NCBI GenBank assembly: GCA_003599475.1
Contig: QZKK01000137.1
Location: 1-22,730 of the forward strand
DNA from: Desulfobacteraceae bacterium
GTDB lineage: Bacteria; Desulfobacterota; Desulfobacteria; Desulfobacterales; SURF-15
Direction of reading: 5' to 3'
Length of the DNA stretch: 22,730 nucleotides
In this document: positions 7,958 to 15,072 of the stretch, one piece after another
Layout of the letters: every line of letters starts with the position of its first letter
Numbering within the stretch: position 1 is the first letter of the stretch
Program-made: the position numbers and the translations under genes
The notes under the pieces: model-generated
Seen by the model: only the letters and a program-made list of their open reading frames with translations
The model's database searches: none
Told to the model about the DNA's origin: nothing

Positions 7958-8611
7958 CTAGAAAAGCCTGCGATCGGTGTGGATGCCGGAGGCGTGCCTC
8001 AATCGGCTTTTTTCCTGCAGGGAAGGCGGGGAATCGTCATCGAAGCGCCTTTTCCTGTCTGATCTTTCTCCGTCGCGGAAAGATTTGGGATTTTTCCGGT
8101 CCCGGTGCCTTTTGAAGCTTCGTTTGCCGAAGTCATTATCATCATTGAGAAAGAAGGGAATATAATCGCGCTCTACATAGACCCCGACGCGGGATTCGGG
8201 ATCTTCCACGCGAGCGCTTTTGCGCTGCAAATCCTCCATCCTGATTTCGGCAATCTCCGCTTTTCGATCGGATTCTGTGAGTTTTTCACGCAACTCTTCG
8301 ATCGATCTTTCGGCGCTGTCGAAGGTTTCCTGAAGCGCTTTTTTTGCTTCGGCCAATTCGGCTTCGAGCGCCTCCTGCTTTTCCAGATAAGCGCTTTCTA
8401 CCTCCTCGACCCTGCGGTCAATGGTTTTTTCGTCCGGTTTTTCGACGAAATCAGGCTCTTCAAACAAAATTTTTGCTCCAGGAGGGGGGGAATCGTTGGT
8501 ATAGTGTTCGACTCCCTTTTCGTCCTGCCAATGGTAGATATCGGCGAAAGCCGTCAGAGGAGGGATAAAAATGGAAATCATCAACAATATGATGAAATGA
8601 GATGGTTTCAT
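7958..8611 (-). CDS. Exported DUF4124-domain protein with long coiled coil
   Basis: A 217-residue protein. Signal peptide 1-23 (FIILLMISIFIPPLTAFA), then a DUF4124 domain (DIYHWQDEKGVEHYTNDSPP, about 24-45). This small periplasmic module is widespread in proteobacteria and has no firm function. Residues 65-135 form an acidic/basic coiled coil (VEEVESAYLEKQEALEAELAEAKKA and onward). The tail (160-217) is rich in Arg, Lys and Asp. ATG 8611 was chosen over an in-frame extension to 8704 because it gives the signal peptide and has an AGGAGG ribosome site (8627-8622 on this strand). A likely promoter lies at 8671-8643. Confidence 0.75.
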   Translation of the reverse strand: MKPSHFIILLMISIFIPPLTAFADIYHWQDEKGVEHYTNDSPPPGAKILFEEPDFVEKPDEKTIDRRVEEVESAYLEKQEALEAELAEAKKALQETFDSAERSIEELREKLTESDRKAEIAEIRMEDLQRKSARVEDPESRVGVYVERDYIPFFLNDDNDFGKRSFKRHRDRKNPKSFRDGERSDRKRRFDDDSPPSLQEKSRLRHASGIHTDRRLF

Positions 8612-8642
8612 GAGCCCAGGTCCTCCTGCAGGCGATAGGTAC

Positions 8643-8671
8643 AATGTAATACAGCGGTCCCCGAGGATCAA
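8643..8671 (-). promoter_or_regulatory. Probable promoter of the DUF4124 gene
   Basis: On the minus strand TTGATC (8671-8666) and TACATT (8648-8643) are spaced by 17 bp; each matches the sigma-70 consensus at four of six positions. Transcription would begin near 8636, giving a leader of about 25 nt that contains the ribosome site. Confidence 0.42.
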
Positions 8672-8709
8672 TTGCACCCACGTCTCTCTGTCCTCTCTAT
8701 CCATTCAGC

Positions 8710-8738
8710 TTGACATATTTCCATGGCCGGCGTAAAGA
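8710..8738 (+). promoter_or_regulatory. Possible promoter toward the OmpA-like lipoprotein gene
   Basis: The 331-bp gap between the divergent DUF4124 and OmpA-like genes (8612-8942) holds a consensus TTGACA at 8710-8715. At 17 bp spacing the -10 candidate is TAAAGA (three of six). The leader would be about 200 nt long. I see no other clear structure or gene in this gap. Confidence 0.28.
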
Positions 8739-8942
8739 TCCATTTTTTTTTAAACCGATGGCCTGGAACCATTCGTGTAACCATTGTTGATGCGAAACGA
8801 CATACACGGTATATCGGGCGAGTATCGTTCGCTGGGGAGAGTTCAAAGCTGAAGGATCGAAGAAAGGGCCGAAAAGGCGGGTGCAAGTTTCCCGCTTGAG
8901 CGGTTCAAGGTTCAATTCCGGATTTAAAGGAGGAAAGCAAGA

Positions 8943-9677
8943 ATGTCAAAGAAACATTTCCGTGCGGCTCCTGGCATAAGCCGCTCTAAAACAATTTTTT
9001 CGATGATGATTGTGCTTCTTGCAGCGGCGGTTGCGCTGATGTCATGTGCAGGGGCAACCCGTCAGCAGAAAGGGGCCGCCATCGGAACGGGAGTCGGTGC
9101 GGGTGTGGGAGCGGTGCTCGGTCAGGCGATCGGGCGGAACACCGCAGGAACCCTGATCGGTGCGGGCATCGGGGCTCTTGCGGGCGGAGTCGCCGGAAGC
9201 GGGATCGGCTCGTATATGGACAGGCAGGAGCGGGAGCTCAAAGATGCGGTTGCTGCAACGGAAGCCGCCGCCATCCGGCGGACAAACGATGCGGTCGCTT
9301 CGGCCGAGCTCGCAAGCGTACAGAGAACAAACGATGTCCTGACGGCCACCTTCAGATCGGAGGTCCTCTTCGATTACGATTCGGCGGCCCTCCATCCGGG
9401 TGCATACACGGAGCTGGGCAGGGTGGCAACCGTATTGAACAGGTATCCGGATACCGCAATCACCGTCGAGGGGCACACCGATTCGAGGGGGTCTGAAGCT
9501 TACAACCAGCAATTATCCGAAAGGCGTGCTCAGGCAGTCCGTTCGGCCCTGATTCAGAGAGGCGTCGATTCCGGCAGGATCCGGGCGCTGGGCCTTGGAG
9601 AGACGCAGCCCATCTCCTCAAACGACGCGATCAACAGAAGAGTCAATATCGTCATCGAACCGATAGCGAAAGGGTAG
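8943..9677 (+). CDS. Outer-membrane lipoprotein with glycine zipper and OmpA domain (YiaD-type)
   Basis: A 244-residue lipoprotein. The lipobox ALMSC puts the lipidated cysteine at residue 35. A glycine-zipper region follows (about 44-90: GAAIGTGVGAGVGAVLG, GAGIGALAGGVAGSGIG), thought to insert in or span membrane. A short Ala-rich helical stretch comes next, then an OmpA C-terminal peptidoglycan-binding domain (about 135-241) with VEGHTDSRGSEAYNQQLSERR and LGLGETQPISSN. It most likely anchors the outer membrane to the cell wall. ATG 8943 has a strong AAAGGAGG ribosome site. The stop is followed immediately by GGGTTACGG-type repeats. Confidence 0.88.
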   Translation: MSKKHFRAAPGISRSKTIFSMMIVLLAAAVALMSCAGATRQQKGAAIGTGVGAGVGAVLGQAIGRNTAGTLIGAGIGALAGGVAGSGIGSYMDRQERELKDAVAATEAAAIRRTNDAVASAELASVQRTNDVLTATFRSEVLFDYDSAALHPGAYTELGRVATVLNRYPDTAITVEGHTDSRGSEAYNQQLSERRAQAVRSALIQRGVDSGRIRALGLGETQPISSNDAINRRVNIVIEPIAKG

Positions 9678-9740
9678 AACGGGTTGGGGGTTGCGCGTTA
9701 CGGGATGCGGGTTACGGGTTACGGATTGCGGGTTGGAATG
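9678..9740 (+). repeat. Degenerate tandem repeat tail, GGGTTACGG/GGGTTGCGG units
   Basis: Between the OmpA-like stop and the M20 ribosome site, variants of GGGTTGCG, GGGATGCG and GGGTTACG recur about seven times. The repeat is G-rich on the sense strand of the upstream gene and takes up nearly the whole intergenic space. Confidence 0.65.
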
Positions 9741-9755
9741 CCTTGAGGAGGGGTC

Positions 9756-11165
9756 ATGACGCGTGAAAATGCGATCGCTCGTGCGGAAAAGATGTTCGAT
9801 GAGGGCCTGTTTTTCGACCTGCTGTCCCGGCGGGTCGCCCATAAGACCGAGAGCCAGAATGAGGATCGAAACCAGGAAATGAGGGGGTATCTGAGCCTGG
9901 AAATGGCCCCTTACCTGGAAAAGATGGGGTTCGAATGCCGGATCCTGGACAACCCGGTCACTCCGAGATTGCCTTTCCTCATCGGCCGGAAGATCGAAGC
10001 CGATTCTCTGCCCACCCTTTTGATCTACGGCCACGGCGATACGGTGCGCGGCATGGAAGGAAGGTGGCGCACCGGGTTGGAGCCTTGGCGTTTGATTCAG
10101 GAAGGCGAACGCTGGTACGGCAGGGGGGCCGCCGACAATAAGGGGCAGCACAGCATCAACCTTGCGGCGCTGCAATCTGTTTTGAATGAAAGGGGCCGGG
10201 CGGGTTTCAACGTCAAAGTCATCATCGAAATGGGCGAAGAGATGGGCTCGCCCGGGCTGCGCGAGATCTGCTGCAGGGAAAAAGAGCGGCTTTCCGCCGA
10301 TGTTCTGATCGCTTCTGACGGCCCGAGGATCGATCCGCAGAAACCGACGCTTTTCGGCGGAACCCGGGGGGTTTTCAACTTCGACCTGAGCATCAAGCTG
10401 AGGGAAGGGGGGCACCACTCGGGCAACTGGGGCGGCCTGCTGGCAAACCCCGGAATCATTCTATCCCATGCCATCGCTTCGTTGATCGATGTTCGTGGCC
10501 GGATCCTGGTTGAGGGTTTGACGCCTGCGGAAATTCCCGGATCCGTGAGAAGAGCGATTGCCGAGTTGGAGGTCACCGGGGATAAAGGACCCGAGATCGA
10601 TCCGTCATGGGGGGAGCCGGGCCTCAGCCCGGCAGAGAAAGTGTACGGATGGAATACGCTTGAGGTGCTGGCGTTCGAATGCGGCACCCCGTCCGCTCCG
10701 GCTCACGCCATTCCCCCGAGCGCCTGGGCGCGCTGCCACATGCGATACGTTGCGGATTCCGATCCGGCGGGCTTTCTCCCTGCCATCCGAAGACACCTGG
10801 ACGCCCGGGGTTTCGAAAAGGTTCAAGTCATCCCTGTCAAACGCAGCCTGTTCAACGCCACCCGCATGGATCCCGACGATCCCTGGATCGTCTGGAGCCT
10901 GGCCTCCGTGGAACGGACCGCGCAGCGGAAGCCGGCGTTCATTCCCAATCTTGGCGGGTCGCTGCCAAACGACATCTTCAGGAACGATCTGGGTCTTCCC
11001 ACCATCTGGATCCCCCATTCCTACGGCGGCTGCTCCCAGCATGCACCCGACGAGCACGTGCTTGCCCCGCTCGTACGGGAAAGCCTTCGAATCATGACCG
11101 GCATCTACTGGGATCTCGCCGAGAGCGGTCGCACGGTCAAAGAGCGGTTGAGCAAGAGCGGTTGA
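9756..11165 (+). CDS. M20-family zinc metallopeptidase (dipeptidase/deacylase-like)
   Basis: A 469-residue cytoplasmic enzyme with the full set of M20 residues: metal ligand His93 and Asp95 in YGHGDTV, bridging Asp127 in GRGAADNKGQ, general base Glu161 and ligand Glu162 in EMGEEMGSPG, Asp188 in ASDGP, and His429 in CSQHAPDEH. The insert from about 200 to 320, with GGHHSGNWGG, is the dimerization/lid domain. Such enzymes hydrolyse dipeptides or acyl-amino acids; the exact substrate is not readable. ATG 9756 follows a TTGAGGAGGGG ribosome site. The final codons (KERLSKSG) fall in a repeat tail with two 11-bp copies of GAGCGGTTGAG, so the C-terminus may be an addition by repeat growth. Confidence 0.9.
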   Translation: MTRENAIARAEKMFDEGLFFDLLSRRVAHKTESQNEDRNQEMRGYLSLEMAPYLEKMGFECRILDNPVTPRLPFLIGRKIEADSLPTLLIYGHGDTVRGMEGRWRTGLEPWRLIQEGERWYGRGAADNKGQHSINLAALQSVLNERGRAGFNVKVIIEMGEEMGSPGLREICCREKERLSADVLIASDGPRIDPQKPTLFGGTRGVFNFDLSIKLREGGHHSGNWGGLLANPGIILSHAIASLIDVRGRILVEGLTPAEIPGSVRRAIAELEVTGDKGPEIDPSWGEPGLSPAEKVYGWNTLEVLAFECGTPSAPAHAIPPSAWARCHMRYVADSDPAGFLPAIRRHLDARGFEKVQVIPVKRSLFNATRMDPDDPWIVWSLASVERTAQRKPAFIPNLGGSLPNDIFRNDLGLPTIWIPHSYGGCSQHAPDEHVLAPLVRESLRIMTGIYWDLAESGRTVKERLSKSG

Positions 11166-11199
11166 GTGCCTAAGCAGTCGAGTCGTTGAGCGGTTAAAG
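11141..11199 (+). repeat. Degenerate repeat tail spanning the M20 stop codon, GAGCGGTTGAG units
   Basis: GAGCGGTTGAG occurs at 11142-11152 and 11156-11166, and the degenerate copy GTTGAGCGGTTAAAG ends near 11199. The second copy contains the TGA stop of the peptidase gene. Confidence 0.6.
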
Positions 11200-11210
11200 C
11201 CTGACGGTTT

Positions 11211-11342
11211 CGTAAAAAGTCGAGAATTGATCCTTTTTGTCATTCCGGCGAAAGCCGGAATCCAGTATTTTCAATAGCTTCTGGACTCCTCCCGGACCTG
11301 ATCCGGGATCCGCCGGAGTGACGGGTTTTAGGACTTTTTACG
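11211..11342. repeat. Nested palindromic repeat element (miniature, REP/MITE-like)
   Basis: Outer inverted repeats CGTAAAAAGTC (11211-11221) and GACTTTTTACG (11332-11342) enclose inner imperfect arms TCATTCCGGCG (11240-11250) and CGCCGGAGTGA (11311-11321). Two local hairpins lie inside: ATTCCGGC-GAAA-GCCGGAAT (11242-11261) and TCCCGGA-CCTGA-TCCGGGA (11290-11308). The 132-bp unit has no coding capacity. Similar ATTCCGGC..GCCGGAAT hairpins are common between genes in proteobacteria. It may also act as a terminator-like structure between the M20 gene and the convergent EF-hand gene. Confidence 0.72.
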
Positions 11343-11354
11343 AGTTCATCAAAA

Positions 11355-11380
11355 CTAAACTTCTCAGCTTCTAAACTTCT
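11355..11380 (-). repeat. Short direct repeat tail after the EF-hand gene
   Basis: CTAAACTTCT occurs at 11355-11364 and 11371-11380, immediately downstream of the stop of the minus-strand EF-hand gene. On its sense strand the unit is AGAAGTTTAG. Confidence 0.5.
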
Positions 11381-11389
11381 CGCTCTCCG

Positions 11390-11917
11390 CTACCAGAATC
11401 GATTGCGCTGCGGATGCCAATCGTAGCCGTATCGGGGGTGGTACCGGTCTCTGTATCCGAACAGAAAACCATGCCGGCGGTCATTAAAGCCGAATCGGAG
11501 GCCGAGCCCGAATCGCGGGTGTCGATCGTATGGGTAACGGTACCCGGGCCGGTAACGGTACCCGGGTTTGTAACGGTACCCGGGGAAGCTTTTGAAGCGA
11601 GGCGCATACCCTCTGTCTTTCAACCTGTATCTGCTTGCAAACGGATAGCCTTTGTCCCGGAAGGTCGTCCATTCCCGGAACTCGATCCTTCCGTTTGAAT
11701 TCCTGTCGATCTCACTGAACGTGCGGATGCCGCTCGTTTCATAGAATCGGAATTCATTCAGATTGACGTAACCGTCTGCATCCGCATCCATGTCGTTATA
11801 TTCGCGTTCGAGATACGCGCCGAGCGCTTCCGTTTCCGGCAGGAGAAGGAATGCGGCTGCGAAAACGGCCGCTGAAAGCAAGCCGTAGGATTTTGCTGCT
11901 TTGATCAATCGATGCAT
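11390..11917 (-). CDS. Secreted EF-hand protein with GYRY(K/R)P repeats
   Basis: A 175-residue exported protein. Signal peptide about 1-33 (LLSAAVFAAAFLLLPETEALGA). Two EF-hand loops follow: residues 44-55 (DADADGYVNLNE, all ligands present) and 71-82 (DRNSNGRIEFRE, with Asn at positions 3 and 5), so calcium binding is likely. The C-terminal half is very basic and aromatic, with three six-residue repeats (PGYRYK, PGYRYR, PGYRYP, about 112-130) and many Arg/Tyr/His to the end. It might bind acidic surfaces or polymers, but no function is known to me. ATG 11917 has a GGAGG ribosome site. The stop is next to a repeat tail. Confidence 0.72.
   Translation of the reverse strand: MHRLIKAAKSYGLLSAAVFAAAFLLLPETEALGAYLEREYNDMDADADGYVNLNEFRFYETSGIRTFSEIDRNSNGRIEFREWTTFRDKGYPFASRYRLKDRGYAPRFKSFPGYRYKPGYRYRPGYRYPYDRHPRFGLGLRFGFNDRRHGFLFGYRDRYHPRYGYDWHPQRNRFW
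11534..11587. repeat. Three 18-bp tandem repeats inside the EF-hand gene
   Basis: Three copies (11534-11551, 11552-11569, 11570-11587) share GTAACGGTACCCGGG and differ in the last three bases. They encode the GYRY-P hexapeptide repeats on the minus strand and keep the frame, so copy-number change would only lengthen or shorten the protein. Confidence 0.8.
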
Positions 11918-12329
11918 GATTCATATCCTCCGGGGAGCACCCGATTTCAGGTCCTTCCGTCATGGAGAGGCGAGGCATAAGAAACGAACCGATTGGAAAG
12001 AACCCGCAAGAAAGATGCGCCCGATGATCTCAATTCCGGTGAACTGTTATGCAAAGGTGAGCGGACCCGCCTCAATCGTGCAGGGGCTCCTGAAAACCAC
12101 CATATCACAATCCGACAAGGCTTTTCAACTTCCCGATCGATCCGCATAGTGCGCGGACAAGAAAATCACAAGTACACAAGCATCAAATTCCAAACAATAA
12201 TGCAAAATAACCGGCAAAATATTCAAACAAAAGAAACGGCCGTTGATTAAAACCCGCCAAATAATTTCAAACCATAAAAAATCAGCCGCCGATTTTCGCT
12301 GATGAACGCAGATCATAAAGGCAGAGCTT
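11918..12329. other. Gene-poor interval, no supported gene
   Basis: Short frames exist on both strands (for example 11947-12147 minus), but none has a convincing ribosome site, domain or recognisable product. Around 12280-12320 there is GATTTTCGCTGATGAACGCAG, a string I know as a recurrent intergenic sequence in several bacterial genomes. The rest (12148-12290) is AT-rich and may contain a degraded element. Confidence 0.4.
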
Positions 12330-12406
12330 GAACGTGCAACCTGCAACGATTTCAACCTGCAACGTGTAACGACACGCCTAACCCCTACATCCCTACACCC
12401 CTGCCT
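12330..12406 (-). repeat. Degenerate repeat tails after and inside the ligase 3' end
   Basis: Two arrays lie together. One has CAACCTGCAACG variants (12330-12371; sense strand GTTGCAGGTTG). The other has CCCTACA variants (12376-12406; sense GGGTGTAGGGATGTAGG). The second contains the TAG stop of the ligase and encodes its last residues GRGVGM. Confidence 0.6.
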
Positions 12407-13440
12407 TCCCCGACCTGATCCATCGTGCACTGCCGGGGAGGTTTGTCGGGCCGCCACCGCAGCAGCCTCGTTCCATGGCGAAAGCGCCCTCCGGTAAAAT
12501 GATCCCATTGCACCTCTACCACTAGATGCGGGGCCACCGGCTGCCACTGCTCCGAGCGTTCCGTACTCCAGCGGCTGGGCACTCCCGGGGAACGACCGGT
12601 AAAACCGGAAGTGGAGACGATCGGCTCCAGAATATCGAGAAGCGCACTCCGCTCCTTGTTGGAAAGGCCCGAGCAGAAGCCGACATGGTGAAGAAGTCCA
12701 TCCTGTTCGTACAAGCCCAGAAGAAGGGAGCCCACCTGGCGGTTTTGCTTTTTTTCGGACAGCAGCCCGTGTTCATAAGAACTCGAAGTGTATCGAAAAC
12801 CGCCGACCACGCAATCGGCGGTGTGCATCTTTTTGATCTTCTGCACCCCCGTGCGCTCTCCCGGCTGATAGGGCAGATCCCCTCTTTTGGCGACAACCCC
12901 GTCGAGGTTGACGCTGCCCGATTCTAGCCATTTTTCGGCTGTTTTCACATCCGGTGTGGATTCGGAAAGCGAAAAACCCTGCCTGTCCTTCAAGTGGCCT
13001 GCGGCAAAAAGTTCGAGTCTCTTCCTGCGGCTGAAAAGCGGCGTGTCTACGAGCGGAGTTCGATCCGCATCGACCAGCAGATCGAAAACGATCAGGGTTC
13101 CAGGCCGCTCTCGCGCCAGCCGGTTGACCCGGCTTGCCGCAGGGTGGATCCTTTGAAGGAGATCGTCGAACGAAAAGAGGCCGGTTACAGGAACCACGAT
13201 CTCTCCATCGAGAACAAAAGCCTCCGCATCGATTCCCAGCATATTCTCGATCAATTCCGGAAAGTAGCGCCCGAGAGGTTTTCCGGCTTTGGATTGAAGC
13301 TCGACCTCTGCTCCGTCCCGGAAGACGATGCACCGGAATCCGTCCCATTTCGGTTCATAGATCCAATTCTTGCCCGTGGGTATTTGTGAGACCAGACGGG
13401 CTTCCATGGGAGGATAAGGGGGCAGTACGGGCAGCTTCAC
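12385..13440 (-). CDS. ATP-dependent DNA ligase (LigC / LigD ligase-domain type)
   Basis: A 351-residue ligase of the bacterial NHEJ/repair type. The adenylated lysine is K31 in EPKWDGFR (motif I); FVLDGEIVV (76-83), VFDLL (118-122), LDGVVAKR (179-186, motif IV) and QKIKKM (200-205, motif V) complete the nucleotidyltransferase core. An OB-fold follows, ending in FRHGTRLLRWRPDKPPRQC. It would seal nicks or double-strand breaks using ATP. It starts at GTG 13440 with a GGAGG ribosome site seven bases upstream. The GTG overlaps the stop of a LigD polymerase remnant (GTGA), evidence of a former polymerase-ligase operon. No Ku gene is visible here. The last residues come from a repeat array. Confidence 0.9.
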   Translation of the reverse strand: MKLPVLPPYPPMEARLVSQIPTGKNWIYEPKWDGFRCIVFRDGAEVELQSKAGKPLGRYFPELIENMLGIDAEAFVLDGEIVVPVTGLFSFDDLLQRIHPAASRVNRLARERPGTLIVFDLLVDADRTPLVDTPLFSRRKRLELFAAGHLKDRQGFSLSESTPDVKTAEKWLESGSVNLDGVVAKRGDLPYQPGERTGVQKIKKMHTADCVVGGFRYTSSSYEHGLLSEKKQNRQVGSLLLGLYEQDGLLHHVGFCSGLSNKERSALLDILEPIVSTSGFTGRSPGVPSRWSTERSEQWQPVAPHLVVEVQWDHFTGGRFRHGTRLLRWRPDKPPRQCTMDQVGEGRGVGM

Positions 13441-13628
13441 AGAAAATCCTCCAGAGGCACCCGGCCGGTTTCCTTCAGCAGAGGCTGCCAGAGGTCGCCC
13501 ATCCGTCCGATCCGTTCGGGAACGTTTTTCATGGAAAAATCCTCGATCTCAAAGCCCCGCTCGATTTCCTCCCAGGTGACGGGGGTCGACACCCCGGCTT
13601 TCGGGTGAGGCCGCGCCGAGTCTCCAAC
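13437..13628 (-). pseudogene. ligD: Remnant of LigD-type NHEJ polymerase/primase domain (C-terminal 63 codons)
   Basis: This fragment is open from just after an in-frame TAA (13631-13629) to a TGA that overlaps the ligase start. It reads SARPHPKAGVSTPVTWEEI, GFEIEDFSMKNVPERI and GDLWQPLL, the distinctive C-terminal segment of LigD polymerase domains (pattern RARP-APVSTPL-W-EL, then F-I-N-R-GD-W). The catalytic part of the domain, normally over 200 residues further upstream, is absent; the sequence beyond 13630 is the leader of the C11 protease gene. It has no start codon or ribosome site of its own, so it is not a functional small gene. Either deletion or insertion of the adjacent cassette removed the rest. 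Confidence 0.78.
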
Positions 13629-13783
13629 TTACCGCAGACCTTCCCGATCCTTCCATAGGGTTTTCTGTGTAAATCTCAGACCGATTATCTATATTTCTTT
13701 GCGGTTTTTGCTGTGTTATAGACAAAATGCTCAAGAACAGACCGCTCACATCGTTCTCCCACCCGCCCGGAAGGAGGTGCCGA

Positions 13784-15064
13784 ATGGTCGATAAAGGAAC
13801 TTCCAGGAAGGAATGGACCGTCATGGCCTACATGGCAGGGGACAACAACCTGGATGGTGCGGCCGTAGAGGACATCAACGAGATGGAAGCGGCCGGCTCC
13901 AGCGATCGGATCAACGTGATCGTGCAGATCGACCGGGCGGCGGACTGCGATTCGCATAGCGACGGTTGCGGAACGACACGCCGCTATTACATCACCCGGG
14001 ACTCCGACCGGAGAAGGATCACCTCCAAACAGCTCAGGGATCTGGGTCCCACCAATACCGGAGACAGCCGCTTCATCGAAGATTTCGTAAGGGAGACGGT
14101 TTCGGATTATCCGGCAAAGCGATACATGCTGGTGCTCTGGAACCACGGGAGCGGTTTTTATGTGCCTCCTGAAATGCTGAAGCGGGAAGCGGCTCCGTCC
14201 GGAAGAGAGCTCTCCTTTCGCGCACGCCCCAAACTTCGCCGCTCATTTTTTCATGCCACCCGGGAAAAGATCCTCTCGCTTCCCCCCTCGGCCAGAGGGA
14301 TCTGCTACGACGACGGCTCTCAGGATTGCCTGGATAATCAGGAGTTGAAGACGGTTCTGGCCGATCTGCAGTCCTTTCTGAAAGGCAAAAAGGTCGATCT
14401 GGTCGGCATGGATGCATGTCTGATGACGATGCTCGAGGTGGCCTACCAGGTCCGGGATCATGCCGCCGTGCTGGTGGGTTCGGAAGAAAACGAACCCGGG
14501 GAAGGGTGGCCGTACGACCGCATCCTCTCCGGTCTTGTCGCAAATCCCGGGATGAACGCAGCCGATCTGGGGAAAGCGATCGTAAACCGGTATATCGAAT
14601 CCTACCGGATGTGGGGGCCGTTTTACCCGAACGTTACCCAGTCTGCAATCGATCTTTCCAAGCTGACGGACATCACCCTTGCGGTGGACGAACTGGCCTC
14701 GGCCCTGCTGGGAAAGGTCGGAAAGTCAAAGACCCAGTCGGCAATCCTTCGCGCATGGAGAAAGACGCCCCGTTTTTTCGACAACATGTACATCGATTTA
14801 TTCCGGTTTGCGGAAAATCTGGAAAAGCATACGGACGATGCCAAGATCGGGCAGGCGTGCACCGCTGTGAAAAAGACACTTGCCGGAAAAGGGGCGGAAT
14901 CTCCGATCATCGCCGAACGACACCTCGGAGATGAGGTGAAAGACGCGCACGGGCTTTCCATCTACATGCCGCCGTTTAAGGATCCATCGGATTACTACCA
15001 TGACCTCGATTTCTCGAAAGACACCCGGTGGGACGACTTCCTCGATGCCTATCTCAGCAGATGA
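13784..15064 (+). CDS. Clostripain-like C11 cysteine protease (caspase fold, clan CD)
   Basis: A 426-residue protease without signal peptide, so probably cytoplasmic. The N-terminus WTVMAYMAGDNNLD is the C11 hallmark. The catalytic His is H121 in LVLWNHGSGF and the nucleophile is C212 in DLVGMDACLMTMLEV. D210, two residues before the Cys, matches the acidic S1-pocket residue of C11 proteases, which prefer Arg/Lys. Between them residues 131-171 hold an Arg/Lys-rich insert (GRELSFRARPKLRRSF), a plausible self-cleavage loop as in PmC11. GSEENEPGEGWPYD (232-245) is another family motif. ATG 13784 has a near-perfect AAGGAGGT ribosome site; a frame extension to 13727 lacks one. The stop is next to, or overlapped by, the start of the CHAT gene, so the two are co-translated. 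Confidence 0.92.
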   Translation: MVDKGTSRKEWTVMAYMAGDNNLDGAAVEDINEMEAAGSSDRINVIVQIDRAADCDSHSDGCGTTRRYYITRDSDRRRITSKQLRDLGPTNTGDSRFIEDFVRETVSDYPAKRYMLVLWNHGSGFYVPPEMLKREAAPSGRELSFRARPKLRRSFFHATREKILSLPPSARGICYDDGSQDCLDNQELKTVLADLQSFLKGKKVDLVGMDACLMTMLEVAYQVRDHAAVLVGSEENEPGEGWPYDRILSGLVANPGMNAADLGKAIVNRYIESYRMWGPFYPNVTQSAIDLSKLTDITLAVDELASALLGKVGKSKTQSAILRAWRKTPRFFDNMYIDLFRFAENLEKHTDDAKIGQACTAVKKTLAGKGAESPIIAERHLGDEVKDAHGLSIYMPPFKDPSDYYHDLDFSKDTRWDDFLDAYLSR

Positions 15065-15072
15065 GGTGCGTT

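Noticed and set aside
11947..12147. Minus-strand frame of 66 codons in the 11918-12384 gap
   Set aside because: No ribosome site, no recognisable domain, and composition like non-coding sequence.
13437..13824. A small intact gene upstream of the ligase
   Set aside because: The frame that matches LigD has an in-frame TAA just upstream and no start codon or ribosome site; the longer overlapping frame (13549-13824) is a different frame without family resemblance.
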